Under the pieces are notes generated by a model. That model made no database searches. It was not told where the DNA came from and saw only the letters and a list, made by a program, of their open reading frames with translations. The translations under genes and the position numbers were made by a program. A stretch of 57,553 bases of DNA from Nitrospina sp. (lineage in GTDB: Bacteria; Nitrospinota; Nitrospinia; Nitrospinales; VA-1), in contig JABHTG010000016.1 in the NCBI GenBank assembly GCA_018697205.1, positions 1 to 57,553 on the forward strand, read 5' to 3'. Shown piece by piece: positions 1 to 9,168 of this stretch (position 1 is its first letter; each line of letters opens with the position of its first letter).

Positions 1-742
1 GTTGTTTGGCTGTAGTAGACAGGTGCTTCGCCTGACGAGCCAGGTCTTCGTCTTGCGTCAATATCGCTCCTCCTCCTCCCGTAGTAATGATTTTGTTTCC
101 ATTAAAACTTAAAGCCGAAACTCTTCCCCAGCAACCTGTATGCCTCTCCTTGTAAGTCGACCCGAGAGATTCAGCGGCATCTTCAACCAATTCAACCTTG
201 AAGCGTCGACACACACTTGAAACCGAATCGAGGTCAACAGGATGGCCAAAGGCATGAACAACGATCAAAGCTTTAATCCGTCGACCAGATGATTTATTAA
301 AACATTCTCCATGTTTTATTTCTGAAATTTGTTCAAGGTAGGATTCTAGGCTTGCCGGACCAACGCCTAAAGTCTGCTCTTCGCAATCAACAAAATGAGG
401 CACGGCATTACAATAAGAGACCGCATTGGCAACCGCTACAAAAGCTAATGCAGGAACCAAAACCTCATCATCTTTTTCAACACCACAAAGGTGTAAACAA
501 AGATGTAATGCGGCGGTCCCACTTACTACCGCGATAGCAAACTTAGCCCCTGTTGTTGCCTGAAGTTGGTCTTCAAATTCATCTACATATTTTCCTACAG
601 AAGAAACCCAACCAGTGTCCAAGCATTCCTTAACATATTCCCATTCTTTCCCACAAAAAGATGGTTGATGAAGAGGAATCGGCATCCCAGATTCTTTTGG
701 CAGACACTGTTTAATCGCTTTTACAATGGATGCTGGTTCCAT
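1..742 (-). CDS. legC: LegC-type sugar aminotransferase, PLP-dependent (C-terminus cut by window edge)
   Basis: Only the first 247 residues are in the window; the frame is still open at base 1. The protein is a DegT/DnrJ/EryC1 (type I fold) aminotransferase. The N-terminal stretch with GTGWVSSVG-like character (DTGWVSSVG at about 42-50) is typical of the LegC group, which transfers an amino group to a 4-keto nucleotide sugar in legionaminate-type pathways. DAAESLG (188-194) supplies the Asp that binds the PLP ring nitrogen. The SFNGNK motif puts the likely Schiff-base lysine at 217. The ATG lies 6 bases after the legB stop, so the two are probably co-translated; a LegB product is a natural substrate for a LegC enzyme. 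Family assignment is strong. The exact sugar is unknown. Confidence 0.85.
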   Translation of the reverse strand, partial: MEPASIVKAIKQCLPKESGMPIPLHQPSFCGKEWEYVKECLDTGWVSSVGKYVDEFEDQLQATTGAKFAIAVVSGTAALHLCLHLCGVEKDDEVLVPALAFVAVANAVSYCNAVPHFVDCEEQTLGVGPASLESYLEQISEIKHGECFNKSSGRRIKALIVVHAFGHPVDLDSVSSVCRRFKVELVEDAAESLGSTYKERHTGCWGRVSALSFNGNKIITTGGGGAILTQDEDLARQAKHLSTTAKQ

Positions 743-748
743 GAATTT

Positions 749-1759
749 TTAGATATTGTAAGTATTCGGTTTATATAATTTTAAATTGCTCGGGTTAGAA
801 AACCAGGCAATCGTTTCCTCTAAACCTTTGATGAACCCTGCGCGCTCTCCATAAACTGGAGTCCAGTTAAGAATTTCCTTTGCCTTCAAGTTGCATGCCC
901 AAAGACGCTCGACCTCACTGTTTTCTGGTCTCACACGCTGGCCTTCTTGCTCAATTTCTATCTGGACTTTCATGACTTCTGAAATTAATTTCACTACCTC
1001 CCCGATTGAAACCTCAAAATTGCTTCCAAGGTTAATAGTATGACCAATGCAATTGTCAGACCTTGCCGCTAGAAAAAATCCGCGCACAATATCAGAAACA
1101 TAATTAAAGTCTCGGGTAGGGGTCAAAGAACCTAGCTTGATTATTTTTTGTCCGCTTGCGATTTGAGCAATAATGGTGGGGATTACTGCACGCATAGATT
1201 GACGAGGGCCATAGGTGTTAAAAGGTCTAATAATACAAACCGGTGTATCGTAAGAATGAAAATATGACATTGCGAGTTGATCGGCTCCAATTTTTGATGC
1301 GGAATATGGTGATTGCCCCTGCAATGGGTGCTCTTCTGTTATCGGGACAAATTTAGCGGTACCATATACTTCGCTTGTCGAGGTTTGAATTATTTTTTTA
1401 ACCCCCAACTCGTATGCAGCTTGAAGTACATTCAAAGCACCTTTTATATTTGTGTCTATATAGGTACTAGGAGACCGATAGGAAAAAGGAATAGAAATTA
1501 GCGCCGCAAGGTTCATTACTACATCACATCCCTCCATGATTTTTCTAACACCGAAGGGATCTCTAATATCTCCTGCCACTACGTCCAACTCTTCTCTATA
1601 ATCCTTGCAAATAGTATCCAACCATCCCCATGAATTAAAAGAGTTATAAAGAACCAATGCGCGGACATCACAACCCTCTCTAAGTAATGCTTCTACCAAA
1701 TGGGAACCAATAAACCCGTCCGCTCCAGTAACTAAAATTTTTCCAGAAATTTTATTCAT
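749..1759 (-). CDS. legB: NAD-dependent nucleotide-sugar 4,6-dehydratase/epimerase, LegB type
   Basis: This is a 336-residue extended short-chain dehydrogenase. The Rossmann motif TGADGFIGS sits at 11-19, the catalytic Thr/Ser cluster at 126-129 and the YxxxK pair at Y152/K156. The N-terminal YNSFNSWGWLD stretch (38-48) is characteristic of the LegB subgroup, which makes a 4-keto-6-deoxy nucleotide sugar for legionaminate-like nonulosonic acids. The start has a good ribosome binding site (AGGAG, 5 bases upstream). The next gene downstream is the LegC-type aminotransferase. The nucleotide carrier (UDP or GDP) cannot be read from the sequence. I am sure of the family and less sure of the substrate. 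Confidence 0.85.
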   Translation of the reverse strand: MNKISGKILVTGADGFIGSHLVEALLREGCDVRALVLYNSFNSWGWLDTICKDYREELDVVAGDIRDPFGVRKIMEGCDVVMNLAALISIPFSYRSPSTYIDTNIKGALNVLQAAYELGVKKIIQTSTSEVYGTAKFVPITEEHPLQGQSPYSASKIGADQLAMSYFHSYDTPVCIIRPFNTYGPRQSMRAVIPTIIAQIASGQKIIKLGSLTPTRDFNYVSDIVRGFFLAARSDNCIGHTINLGSNFEVSIGEVVKLISEVMKVQIEIEQEGQRVRPENSEVERLWACNLKAKEILNWTPVYGERAGFIKGLEETIAWFSNPSNLKLYKPNTYNI

Positions 1760-1784
1760 TAAACTCCTGATCAGTTATAGCTAG

Positions 1785-1808
1785 AAAAAATGACTCCGCT
1801 CTAGTCAT
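1785..1808 (-). terminator. Weak hairpin plus T-run after the AroB-like gene
   Basis: On the minus strand, directly after the stop of the AroB-like gene, ATGACT (1808-1803) can pair with AGTCAT (1795-1790) around a 7-base loop. It is followed by six T. The 6-bp, AT-rich stem is weak. It may terminate partially and lower expression of the legB-legC pair relative to the three upstream genes. Confidence 0.4.
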
Positions 1809-2977
1809 TATCCTAAACTTTTTATAGCCGCGTGGATTGGGTCACTCTTAATACCAGTGATAATTTCCGCCCTCCCCAATTGGGGAATCAGCACAAATCT
1901 TGATCCTATTGCAATTCGTTTTTTATCTTTTTTTAAATTTTCGTAAATCATTCCTTCTAACGTTGACGGGTCAACATGAATCTGCTCCATATCAATAGAA
2001 GTGGGCAGATGAAATTTCTCTAAAATTTGACGATGAAACCCAACCCGGTCCCAACCATCATTATAATAATTGTCTGCCAAATGAGCTGCAGCCATCATTC
2101 CTAAGCAAACCGCTTCGCCATGCCTATAAATTTCATTGCTTGTACCTGTAGCCATTTCTATAGACTGCCCTATGGTATGGCCGTAATTTAAGTTTAGGCG
2201 AATTCCTTTTTCTCGAACATCTTCTTGCACATGATCTAATTTAATTTGCACAGTTCTTTTCACCATCTCAATTAATTGGTCTGGGTCACGGTCCATGATA
2301 CTTTCGGAGTTATCCAATAAATATTCACAAAACCCTGCATCCTTGATAATAGCTGATTTGACTACCTCTCCCATCCCAGATCTAAAGTCTCTCTCTGGAA
2401 GATTCAACAAAAATTCAATATCTATTAAAACAGCTTGTGGGTGGTAATAGGTTCCAATTGCATTGATAGTTTTATTATGATTGACTGCGACTTTCCCACC
2501 TATAGCACTGTCGACTTGGGCAGTCACCGTAGTCGGAATATTTAATAGATTCATTCCACGCAGAAAAGTTGCAGCGGCAAACCCACCTACATCTCCTACG
2601 ATTCCACCTCCCACAGCGATTAAAGTTGAGTCGCGTGTAATTTCATTACTTTCTAAATTATCCAAAATGTTTAATGCCGTATAAATTGTCTTATTAGCTC
2701 TCCCTCCCTCCATAAAAAAAACAATAACTTCAAAACCATTTTTTTTAAGGTCGGTTTCTAACTGCAAGCAATAACCTTCTTTAAAAAAGGAATCGCATAA
2801 GATAAAAACTCTCTTCGATTCTGTAATTGATGAGATTCTTTCTGCTATGCCACCTAAACTAGAACCAATGATAATAGGATATGTCACCCCATCCAAGCTA
2901 GCTTCAATGACACTGGGTTCTTTGACTTTTTTATAGAGATCCATTCCGCGTGTTTTAATATTTCTTTCTGATTTCAT
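1808..2977 (-). CDS. 3-dehydroquinate synthase-like sugar phosphate cyclase
   Basis: The 389-residue protein has the AroB fold signatures. These are an NAD-binding GGGIVGDVGGF segment, a substrate region IPTTVTAQVDSAIGGK followed by VNHNKTINAIG, the GMGEVVK helix, and the metal-ligand segments NLNYGHTIG and HGEAV. In AroB the region after VNH normally reads as a contiguous GKN; here it is KTIN, so the substrate may differ. Its place between a CMP-transferase and LegB/LegC genes argues for a role in surface-sugar synthesis and not in the shikimate pathway. The first ATG overlaps the upstream gene by 23 bases; an internal ATG at 2944 would remove the overlap but has no clear ribosome binding site. 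The product is not known. A true AroB in an odd location remains possible. Confidence 0.8.
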   Translation of the reverse strand: MKSERNIKTRGMDLYKKVKEPSVIEASLDGVTYPIIIGSSLGGIAERISSITESKRVFILCDSFFKEGYCLQLETDLKKNGFEVIVFFMEGGRANKTIYTALNILDNLESNEITRDSTLIAVGGGIVGDVGGFAAATFLRGMNLLNIPTTVTAQVDSAIGGKVAVNHNKTINAIGTYYHPQAVLIDIEFLLNLPERDFRSGMGEVVKSAIIKDAGFCEYLLDNSESIMDRDPDQLIEMVKRTVQIKLDHVQEDVREKGIRLNLNYGHTIGQSIEMATGTSNEIYRHGEAVCLGMMAAAHLADNYYNDGWDRVGFHRQILEKFHLPTSIDMEQIHVDPSTLEGMIYENLKKDKKRIAIGSRFVLIPQLGRAEIITGIKSDPIHAAIKSLG

Positions 2978-3689
2978 CTTTTAGCATCTGCTCCTTGGCT
3001 TTGATGTAGTCTTCCTCTATATCTACCGAAAAACTGCTACCGTCAAGAATAACCGTACCTAAAATCAACCCATTTTCCAAGGCACGTAACAACTCAATCC
3101 CTTCTGCTAATTCAAGACTACTGGGAGGTAATGAAGCAAATTTTTGGAGAGCTTCTGGTCTAAAACTGATTATTGAAAGGTGCTTAAGATAATAGTTTGG
3201 CCGAAGACGAAATGGCTGAGGAACAACCCCCCGACTTAGATAAATTATTTTGAAATTTGCATCATGAATGACCTTGACAATATGAGGACTTTCAGGCTTA
3301 ACCACTGGTAATGAAGGAATAAGAATACCCCACTCCGGTTGTTCAAAATGTTTTTTCACTATAATGTCAATATGAGCTGGGTCAATCAAAGGCTCGTCAC
3401 CTTGAATATCAACTATTAAGTCAGCCTTCATACCCTTTGACGCTTCAGCAATTCGTTCAGTGCCGTTGATATGGCCCGAACTGGTCATAATACACTTTCC
3501 ACCATGTTCAATGACCGCTTCACCAATCTTTTCACTGTCAGTACATACATAGACATCATCTAATGATTTAGAAAGCTGGGCTCGTTTCATAGTGTGAACC
3601 ACCAACGGCAACCCATCGATATTTAAAAGAGCCTTAGAGGGGAGGCGTTCTGAATTGAGACGACTTGGAATTAAACCAACGACATGCAT
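2955..3689 (-). CDS. KdsB-like CMP-sugar cytidylyltransferase
   Basis: This 244-residue protein matches the KdsB family (CTP:3-deoxy-manno-octulosonate cytidylyltransferase). It has an N-terminal IPSRLNSERLPSK nucleotide-binding loop, an NGTERIAE motif and the metal-binding VDIQGDEPLI segment. Near the C-terminus are YYLKHLSII and ELLRALENG. I chose the ATG at 3689 because it follows an AAAGG site and begins the conserved MHVVGLIPSR strand; an upstream extension would run far into the preceding gene. The start is 10 bases after the SDR stop. It probably activates a 2-keto-3-deoxy sugar acid as CMP-sugar. Whether that is Kdo or a nonulosonate-like acid made by the neighbours is open. Confidence 0.82.
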   Translation of the reverse strand: MHVVGLIPSRLNSERLPSKALLNIDGLPLVVHTMKRAQLSKSLDDVYVCTDSEKIGEAVIEHGGKCIMTSSGHINGTERIAEASKGMKADLIVDIQGDEPLIDPAHIDIIVKKHFEQPEWGILIPSLPVVKPESPHIVKVIHDANFKIIYLSRGVVPQPFRLRPNYYLKHLSIISFRPEALQKFASLPPSSLELAEGIELLRALENGLILGTVILDGSSFSVDIEEDYIKAKEQMLKDEIRKKY

Positions 3690-3699
3690 AAAAACCTTT

Positions 3700-4446
3700 T
3701 TAAGTAGCTGTCCATCCACCATCAATAGGATAGACTCCCCCAGTAATAAATTCGGAAAAATCAGATAAAAGAAACGCAATCAACGGGCTGACTTCACTAG
3801 CCTTTCCCCAACGAGCCATTGGGGTTCTTTCTATAGTGAAACGATGTAGTTCAGGTTGATTCATTTTAAAATCTTCAGCAAAACTCGTTTCAATAAAGGC
3901 CGGACATAAGACATTTACTCGAATATTCTTGGGTGCTAATTCGACGGCTAAAGCTTTAGTCAAACCAATCAATCCCGCTTTTGAAGAAACATAACCAGAC
4001 AAATCCGCAAGTCCCAACATTCCAGCTACAGAAGAAACATTGACAATAGATCCCCCTTTTTGTTCAACCATGTGTTTTCCAAAAACCTGGATGCTATGAA
4101 AACAACTGGTTAAATTAACATTAATAACATTTTCCCAATCTTCTTCTGTAATGTTAAAAAAATTTTTTCGTTGACGGATTCCAGCATTATTAACTAAGCC
4201 ATGCACCCTACCAAAGTTCTTGCAGCCTAAATTAAGTAGCGCCACTAAGTCATTGCGAACTGTAACGTCTCCTTGAAAAACAAGAAAGTTTTGATCCTTA
4301 AATACTTTTTTCAAATCCAAAACATCGTCTTCACTTCGGGTGAGTGCTATTACATTAGCCCCTTGCTTAAGAAGCAATTCGACACATGCTCTCCCAATGC
4401 CTTTACCTGCACCAGTTACTGCAATCGTTTTTTCTCTAACAAGCAT
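3700..4446 (-). CDS. Short-chain dehydrogenase/reductase (FabG-like)
   Basis: This is a classical SDR of 248 residues. It has the cofactor motif TGAGKGIG (11-18), NNAG (86-89), catalytic Ser139 and Tyr152/Lys156. The C-terminal GGVYPIDGGW segment is typical of FabG-like oxidoreductases. It is the first gene of the minus-strand sugar cluster. Its position directly before the KdsB-like and AroB-like genes suggests that it reduces or oxidises a sugar or cyclitol intermediate there. A fatty-acid role is less likely, because no acyl carrier or condensing gene is nearby. Confidence 0.8.
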   Translation of the reverse strand: MLVREKTIAVTGAGKGIGRACVELLLKQGANVIALTRSEDDVLDLKKVFKDQNFLVFQGDVTVRNDLVALLNLGCKNFGRVHGLVNNAGIRQRKNFFNITEEDWENVINVNLTSCFHSIQVFGKHMVEQKGGSIVNVSSVAGMLGLADLSGYVSSKAGLIGLTKALAVELAPKNIRVNVLCPAFIETSFAEDFKMNQPELHRFTIERTPMARWGKASEVSPLIAFLLSDFSEFITGGVYPIDGGWTAT

Positions 4447-5124
4447 AACGAAAAACCCTTTGCATTAATAAATCTTCACTATAGGAGTTTTAATTTTAAA
4501 AAAGTCAGGCGTGAAAATAATCTCGAACGGACTTTAGCTTTAACTCGGCCTCAATCAGAACATATACCTGCTGATCGTGACTTTAAAAACTTGGCAAATT
4601 TATTCTACCCTATATTTCTAACTTTATAAATGATTTCTCCGACTATAACTTGAAGACAGTTACTATAAATATTTTTTGTATAGGCTACCATTAATTCGCT
4701 CTTTAAAAAATCGCCGATGGTCCTGAAGTGAACCTGTTAAAGTAAATACGGGTACTGGCCGTCACTAAAAAATGGCCTTTATTCTTAATTAAAAGTATCC
4801 AGATTATAATATTTTAAAATTTTCTCTACCCTAACGGAATAAAAGTTGAGAGCTGTTAATTGGTTTGTCCCTATTTTCAGTAGTGTGTTAGTCTGGCGAC
4901 TGTTTCTCTAAGTATCAAAAGTTGATATTGGAGTTTCCATTCCGAAAATAAATGACATACGACTCGCCAACCATTATTGTAAGATTTAAAAAATGGACCT
5001 GTAGCTGGTCTCGGCCTGAAAATCCATCGGTCTATCGGCCTCTTCCACCAGAAAGTAATCGGTTTGAGCTCAACTATTGAGAGAGTCACTTGGTTGAGTT
5101 AATTTTTTTAGAGATAATCCAGTT
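4447..5124. other. Non-coding divergent region between two surface-sugar gene groups
   Basis: This 678-base AT-rich gap separates the minus-strand sugar cluster from the plus-strand gene at 5125. It must hold the promoters of both units, but I could not pick either with confidence. I found no tRNA, no JUMPstart/ops element and no long repeat. A 70-codon open frame on the minus strand (4877-5089) begins with GTG, has no ribosome binding site and has an implausible tryptophan-rich composition, so I do not call it a gene. Confidence 0.6.
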
Positions 5125-7203
5125 ATGAGTATTTCCCCACATCAGAATTCAAGTCACTCTCCTCGGTCAACTTATGTTCTGGTACATTATTTGACATGGC
5201 TATCAATTTTTCCTCTGATCAAAATGTGTTTAAAGGGTTCTCTTTGCGTTCATTACTACCATGCATCTTCCGGAGGTCTTCAACTAATATCTTTGCTTCG
5301 ATGGGGAAGGCTGGTTGTTCGAGAGCCAGTGCAAATAGAACATACTATTAAAATGGATCTGCCGCAGGGTCATCAAGTATGGAATCTCCACCACCTTGCG
5401 TTTCGTTCCTGCTTAGCTCAAGCAAAAAAAATAGAACACATTACTAAAACATGTCTTCCTTTTTTGGACTCCTCAGAAAGGAAATTTTATGCCGTCAGTG
5501 TAAGGAAAACCATGGTGGCCTGGTTGAGACCCGTCTTACTTTTGCGCCAGACAGGCCGAGACCTTGCCTATGAAAAAAATCTACCTTTGGATCAGGTGGT
5601 TCTGATTTCTCCTTTTGCACCCCTGATTGATTTTTTAGAGTTGGACCAGAATTCCGCTGAGGAGATTACAGTGATCAGCCAGCCTTTCAGAAATAAGGCC
5701 CTACTTTATTCGTTGGGTGCATCTTGGCTCAGCCTCTGGCGCCTTGTTCGCAAGTGTGCGTATCTGTTTTTAAAACTTTTTACATTCTCGACTTCTCTCA
5801 ATAAAGAATCTCAGAATGTTGGGATTGAAGCTGCTTGGAACCTTTCTTCAACGGACCGACCTAACGAATTTCTATTGGACGATCTTTTCTGGTGGAAGAA
5901 GAGCGCTATCCCACCAGAACGTATTAGATACTTTTATGATAGCCAATATACTCAGCCTACCCTTGAACGATTAGAAAAAACAAACGCTCTGGGAATTCAA
6001 TCGATTCTCTTGAATCCTCAATTTTGTGGCGACGCACCCGAGCTCCTCCTTAAAACACCGCTTCCCCATAAAACTGTAAGGAGCCTTTTTTATGATTTTT
6101 GGTTTTCTGGAAAATTGCTCTGTCGTGCACTTTTTTCTAATAAAATGACTCGGTCGGTGGTGTCTATTATTAATTGGTATTACATCAAATCGGAAACACT
6201 TGCTGACATTTATAGAAAGTTGGGGATTCGATCTATTTTCTACGTCGCTGAGGCTGGTTTTGACGTATTTTCTCTAGCGGCCAAATCAGCGGATGCAATT
6301 CGCATCGGGGTTCAGTCGACCTGTCCTCTCGGGATCGAGGGTAGCGTTACAGCATATAGCCATGATGTATTCTTTTTATGGGGCCAGCATGACACCCAGA
6401 TAGCCTTAGATTCTGGCTATGTTTCCAACCATATGCTAATTTCAGGTTGTTTTTTAAATGGCCAATCCAATCCACAAGCCCGTAACGAAGCACAATCTGT
6501 GGTCAGTGGCTTTCATAAACTAGGAGTAGATTACGTTCTCACTATTTTTGATACTTCAGAACCAACTCCAAATTTTTATCGGGTTTTTCTCGAATGGTTG
6601 ATAGAAGACCCAAAACTGGGACTGTTGATTAAAACCAAAGCCGGTAACACATGGGATGATCTGACCAAAAACCAAGGCAGCACTTTATTAGATGACAGTT
6701 TTGGAGAGATTCTACAGCATGCTCGGGAAACTCAACGTATCCATCTAATGTCTAGCAATGTATCACCTATTGATACTGCCTTGGCCACCGATTTTTCGGT
6801 GGCGATCGGCTCGGTCTCCGCTATAGCGTTAGCCGCCCTAAAAGGAGGGAAGGTTTTATTTGTAGACTACGAACGACTTGATCAGAGTCCACAGAATCCG
6901 TATACGACTTTTCACTCATTAGGTCATAATCGATGTGTTTTTTATAATCCCGAAACACTAAAACAAGAAGTACTGAAATATGCCGCCAACCCACAAAGCA
7001 ATCCTCACCTTGGGGACGCTAGCTCCATTTTACACCTACTGGATTCCTTTTCCGATAATAAAGGAAGTCGACGAATTGCCGAATATGTTGAATGGTACAT
7101 GGAGGGATTGACTCAGGGATTTAGTAGGGATAAAGCGACCCTACTTGCCACAAAAAAATACGCAGAAAAATGGGGCAAAGACAAAGTAGTTCGTGGGCTT
7201 TAA
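5125..7203 (+). CDS. Large protein of unknown function, possible surface-glycan transferase
   Basis: I do not recognise this 692-residue protein with certainty. It has no signal peptide. The C-terminal third (about 420-660) alternates hydrophobic strands with turn motifs in the way of GT-B glycosyltransferases and CDP-glycerol/polysialyltransferase-like proteins. One such stretch, AIGSVSAIALAALKGGKVLF, resembles their nucleotide-sugar half. The first 350 residues look like a separate, tryptophan-rich region. It stands alone on the plus strand between two minus-strand sugar-modification clusters, so a role in assembling the same glycan is likely. The start ATG has only a weak upstream AGAGAT. 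It could also be an epimerase-like or polymer-capping protein. Confidence 0.7.
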   Translation: MSISPHQNSSHSPRSTYVLVHYLTWLSIFPLIKMCLKGSLCVHYYHASSGGLQLISLLRWGRLVVREPVQIEHTIKMDLPQGHQVWNLHHLAFRSCLAQAKKIEHITKTCLPFLDSSERKFYAVSVRKTMVAWLRPVLLLRQTGRDLAYEKNLPLDQVVLISPFAPLIDFLELDQNSAEEITVISQPFRNKALLYSLGASWLSLWRLVRKCAYLFLKLFTFSTSLNKESQNVGIEAAWNLSSTDRPNEFLLDDLFWWKKSAIPPERIRYFYDSQYTQPTLERLEKTNALGIQSILLNPQFCGDAPELLLKTPLPHKTVRSLFYDFWFSGKLLCRALFSNKMTRSVVSIINWYYIKSETLADIYRKLGIRSIFYVAEAGFDVFSLAAKSADAIRIGVQSTCPLGIEGSVTAYSHDVFFLWGQHDTQIALDSGYVSNHMLISGCFLNGQSNPQARNEAQSVVSGFHKLGVDYVLTIFDTSEPTPNFYRVFLEWLIEDPKLGLLIKTKAGNTWDDLTKNQGSTLLDDSFGEILQHARETQRIHLMSSNVSPIDTALATDFSVAIGSVSAIALAALKGGKVLFVDYERLDQSPQNPYTTFHSLGHNRCVFYNPETLKQEVLKYAANPQSNPHLGDASSILHLLDSFSDNKGSRRIAEYVEWYMEGLTQGFSRDKATLLATKKYAEKWGKDKVVRGL

Positions 7204-7370
7204 GTACTGATTATGATTCTATTTAGATTGAACCTTGGGCACCTTAAGCTTTGCTTGTTTTGTCTTTTGTCCGTTGAAGATTATAAGCCTGTCAACGTGA
7301 AGGTCTGGTCAAAATATTTATTTAGTAGAACGACCATAGCGAACCGGAAGGAATTATCTTTGTCCGTTCA

Positions 7371-8888
7371 TCATCCAGCTACATAATCTTGTCGTAATTC
7401 CTCGGAGAGTCTTTCAAATACCTTATCTCCTTCGGGGGAAAATTTTTCTGCCATTCTAATTTCATTCCACCGGTCTCTAGGAAACCTGACATACATTGTA
7501 AAAGTACGCTGTAACCCCCTCAAAGTATCATTGGTTAGGTCCGGCATTTCAAGAACGGAGCTATTTAAAGTGTTTGTATCAGCCAGTAGGTCAGGTGATA
7601 AGTAGCCTTTTTCTACCGCAAGTTTGCGACTCGGGAGACCATGATAAGGAGAATAAATAAAACAACTTACCGAATCCACACCATGCTTAATCTTCCTATT
7701 TAGGTTAATTGTATCAAATATCAACTCTCTCGTCTCAGTTGGAAAACCAATGATATTGTTTGCTGCTGATGAAATCGAACTATTTCCAATAATGTCAAAT
7801 GCTCGCTCAATCTCTGAATTTTTAATCTTTCTATAAACAACGTCTCTCCTAAACTCTTCATTCCCATGTTCAACACCGACATTACCTCTCAAGCAATTGA
7901 GTTCTTCAAGTCTCCGCACCTGTTCTTCTTTTACGGTCTCAGCTCGCGTATGAAAGTAAAAAGGCAACTTATATGACGAGTATATTTCATAAAACTCATC
8001 AAATTCTCTGTCTGTCATCATTAAAAATACATCTGCCAGCATATAGATAAGTTCTGGTTTGATAGTATTCACCATATGCTCAAGTTCCGCTCCAAAGCGT
8101 GCCATTTTCTTTTTGCGAAAAAAGGCAGAACCTGATTCTTCACGATAAAGAGGATTGTGCGACGCAGAATTACAAAATGAACATTTAAAGGGACATCCTC
8201 TCATAGTTTCTAAACCAATAGTTTTGTAAATCTTGCCGTTCATAGGACGATACAAAGTTTGCTTATTATCATTTTCAAATACTGCATAATCAGCAAAAGG
8301 AATATCATTTAAATCCATTGCAGCTCGAATATCATTTTTTACAAGGCTACCATTCTCTCTATAACCAAGATTAGCAATTCCTTTATAGTTTGTATCATTG
8401 GCAAGAGCTAAACATAGCTCTCTTAACGGAGCTTCGCCTTCCCCGCGTATTATGAAGTCTATATCCTTACATTCCACAACTTTTTCAGAGGCGTATGTAC
8501 AAAATGGACCACCGGCAACCACAGGAATATCATACTCCCTGATCGATTTTAGAAGTCTTTCACCCATTCTAAATGTATCTTCTACAAGAGAAACAGCAAT
8601 AAGGTCAGGAACAAAAGCATTAACCTTATCTCTAAAATCTGCATAAACATCTGTAGTTTTCTGTTGAATATTTTTATCCGCAAAGTCATACGGTTTAGAA
8701 ACAAAAGTTTTAACGTTTGTAACATTATGGTCGGCTAAGCCTGTGTCATAAAATGTGGTGTCAAAAACATCGGTCTCTATATCGCAATCACGAAGAACAG
8801 CCGAAAGGACTGCTATTGCTTGCGGAACCATGGAAGTCATTTGAAGATTGGGATATAAAAATAAAACTTTAAAGTTTCGATTAGCCAT
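7371..8888 (-). CDS. B12-binding domain radical SAM enzyme (505 aa)
   Basis: The N-terminal 170 residues form a cobalamin-binding-type Rossmann domain (KVLFLYPN start, VVAGGPF at about 123-129, IIRGEGE at 146-152). The classical B12 DxHxxG motif is absent, as in many members of this class. A radical SAM domain follows, with the [4Fe-4S] ligands at C232, C236 and C239 (CPFKCSFC). Enzymes of this class do difficult C- or P-methylations, ring contractions or other radical changes. A good TAGGATT site precedes the ATG. It is the last of three minus-strand genes (methyltransferase, second radical SAM enzyme, this one) set in an O-antigen locus. The substrate is unknown. Confidence 0.88.
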   Translation of the reverse strand: MANRNFKVLFLYPNLQMTSMVPQAIAVLSAVLRDCDIETDVFDTTFYDTGLADHNVTNVKTFVSKPYDFADKNIQQKTTDVYADFRDKVNAFVPDLIAVSLVEDTFRMGERLLKSIREYDIPVVAGGPFCTYASEKVVECKDIDFIIRGEGEAPLRELCLALANDTNYKGIANLGYRENGSLVKNDIRAAMDLNDIPFADYAVFENDNKQTLYRPMNGKIYKTIGLETMRGCPFKCSFCNSASHNPLYREESGSAFFRKKKMARFGAELEHMVNTIKPELIYMLADVFLMMTDREFDEFYEIYSSYKLPFYFHTRAETVKEEQVRRLEELNCLRGNVGVEHGNEEFRRDVVYRKIKNSEIERAFDIIGNSSISSAANNIIGFPTETRELIFDTINLNRKIKHGVDSVSCFIYSPYHGLPSRKLAVEKGYLSPDLLADTNTLNSSVLEMPDLTNDTLRGLQRTFTMYVRFPRDRWNEIRMAEKFSPEGDKVFERLSEELRQDYVAG

Positions 8889-9168
8889 AAAATAATCCTA
8901 ATGAAGTATGATTTTTCCGATATTCTACCAAGAAATTAAAATTTTAGACACCTTTTGAGTTAGGTTATCACATTAATGATTAATTTTATCAAGTAACCTG
9001 GAGATCTGTCTAGGATACAAAAATGAGGGGGAAAGTTTCTATAGTTGTAGCAACTGCCTCAAATATTACTTAAATGTTTATAATGAACCTACAAAAAAAC
9101 TGCCCCAGCTACTATATTAGTAGTTTGGATCAAAAAATTTTAGTTAAAACTGCCGAGGAAATTTATTT

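Noticed and set aside
3690-3779. 30-residue N-terminal extension of the KdsB-like gene
   Set aside because: It overlaps the end of the SDR gene, and a good ribosome binding site precedes the internal ATG at 3689.
4877-5089. 70-codon open frame on the minus strand in the intergenic gap
   Set aside because: It begins with GTG, has no ribosome binding site and an unlikely Trp/Arg/Pro-rich composition.
8889-9168. Possible cobalamin riboswitch upstream of the radical SAM gene
   Set aside because: The 280-base gap shows no B12-box-like conserved segment; only short chance palindromes are present.
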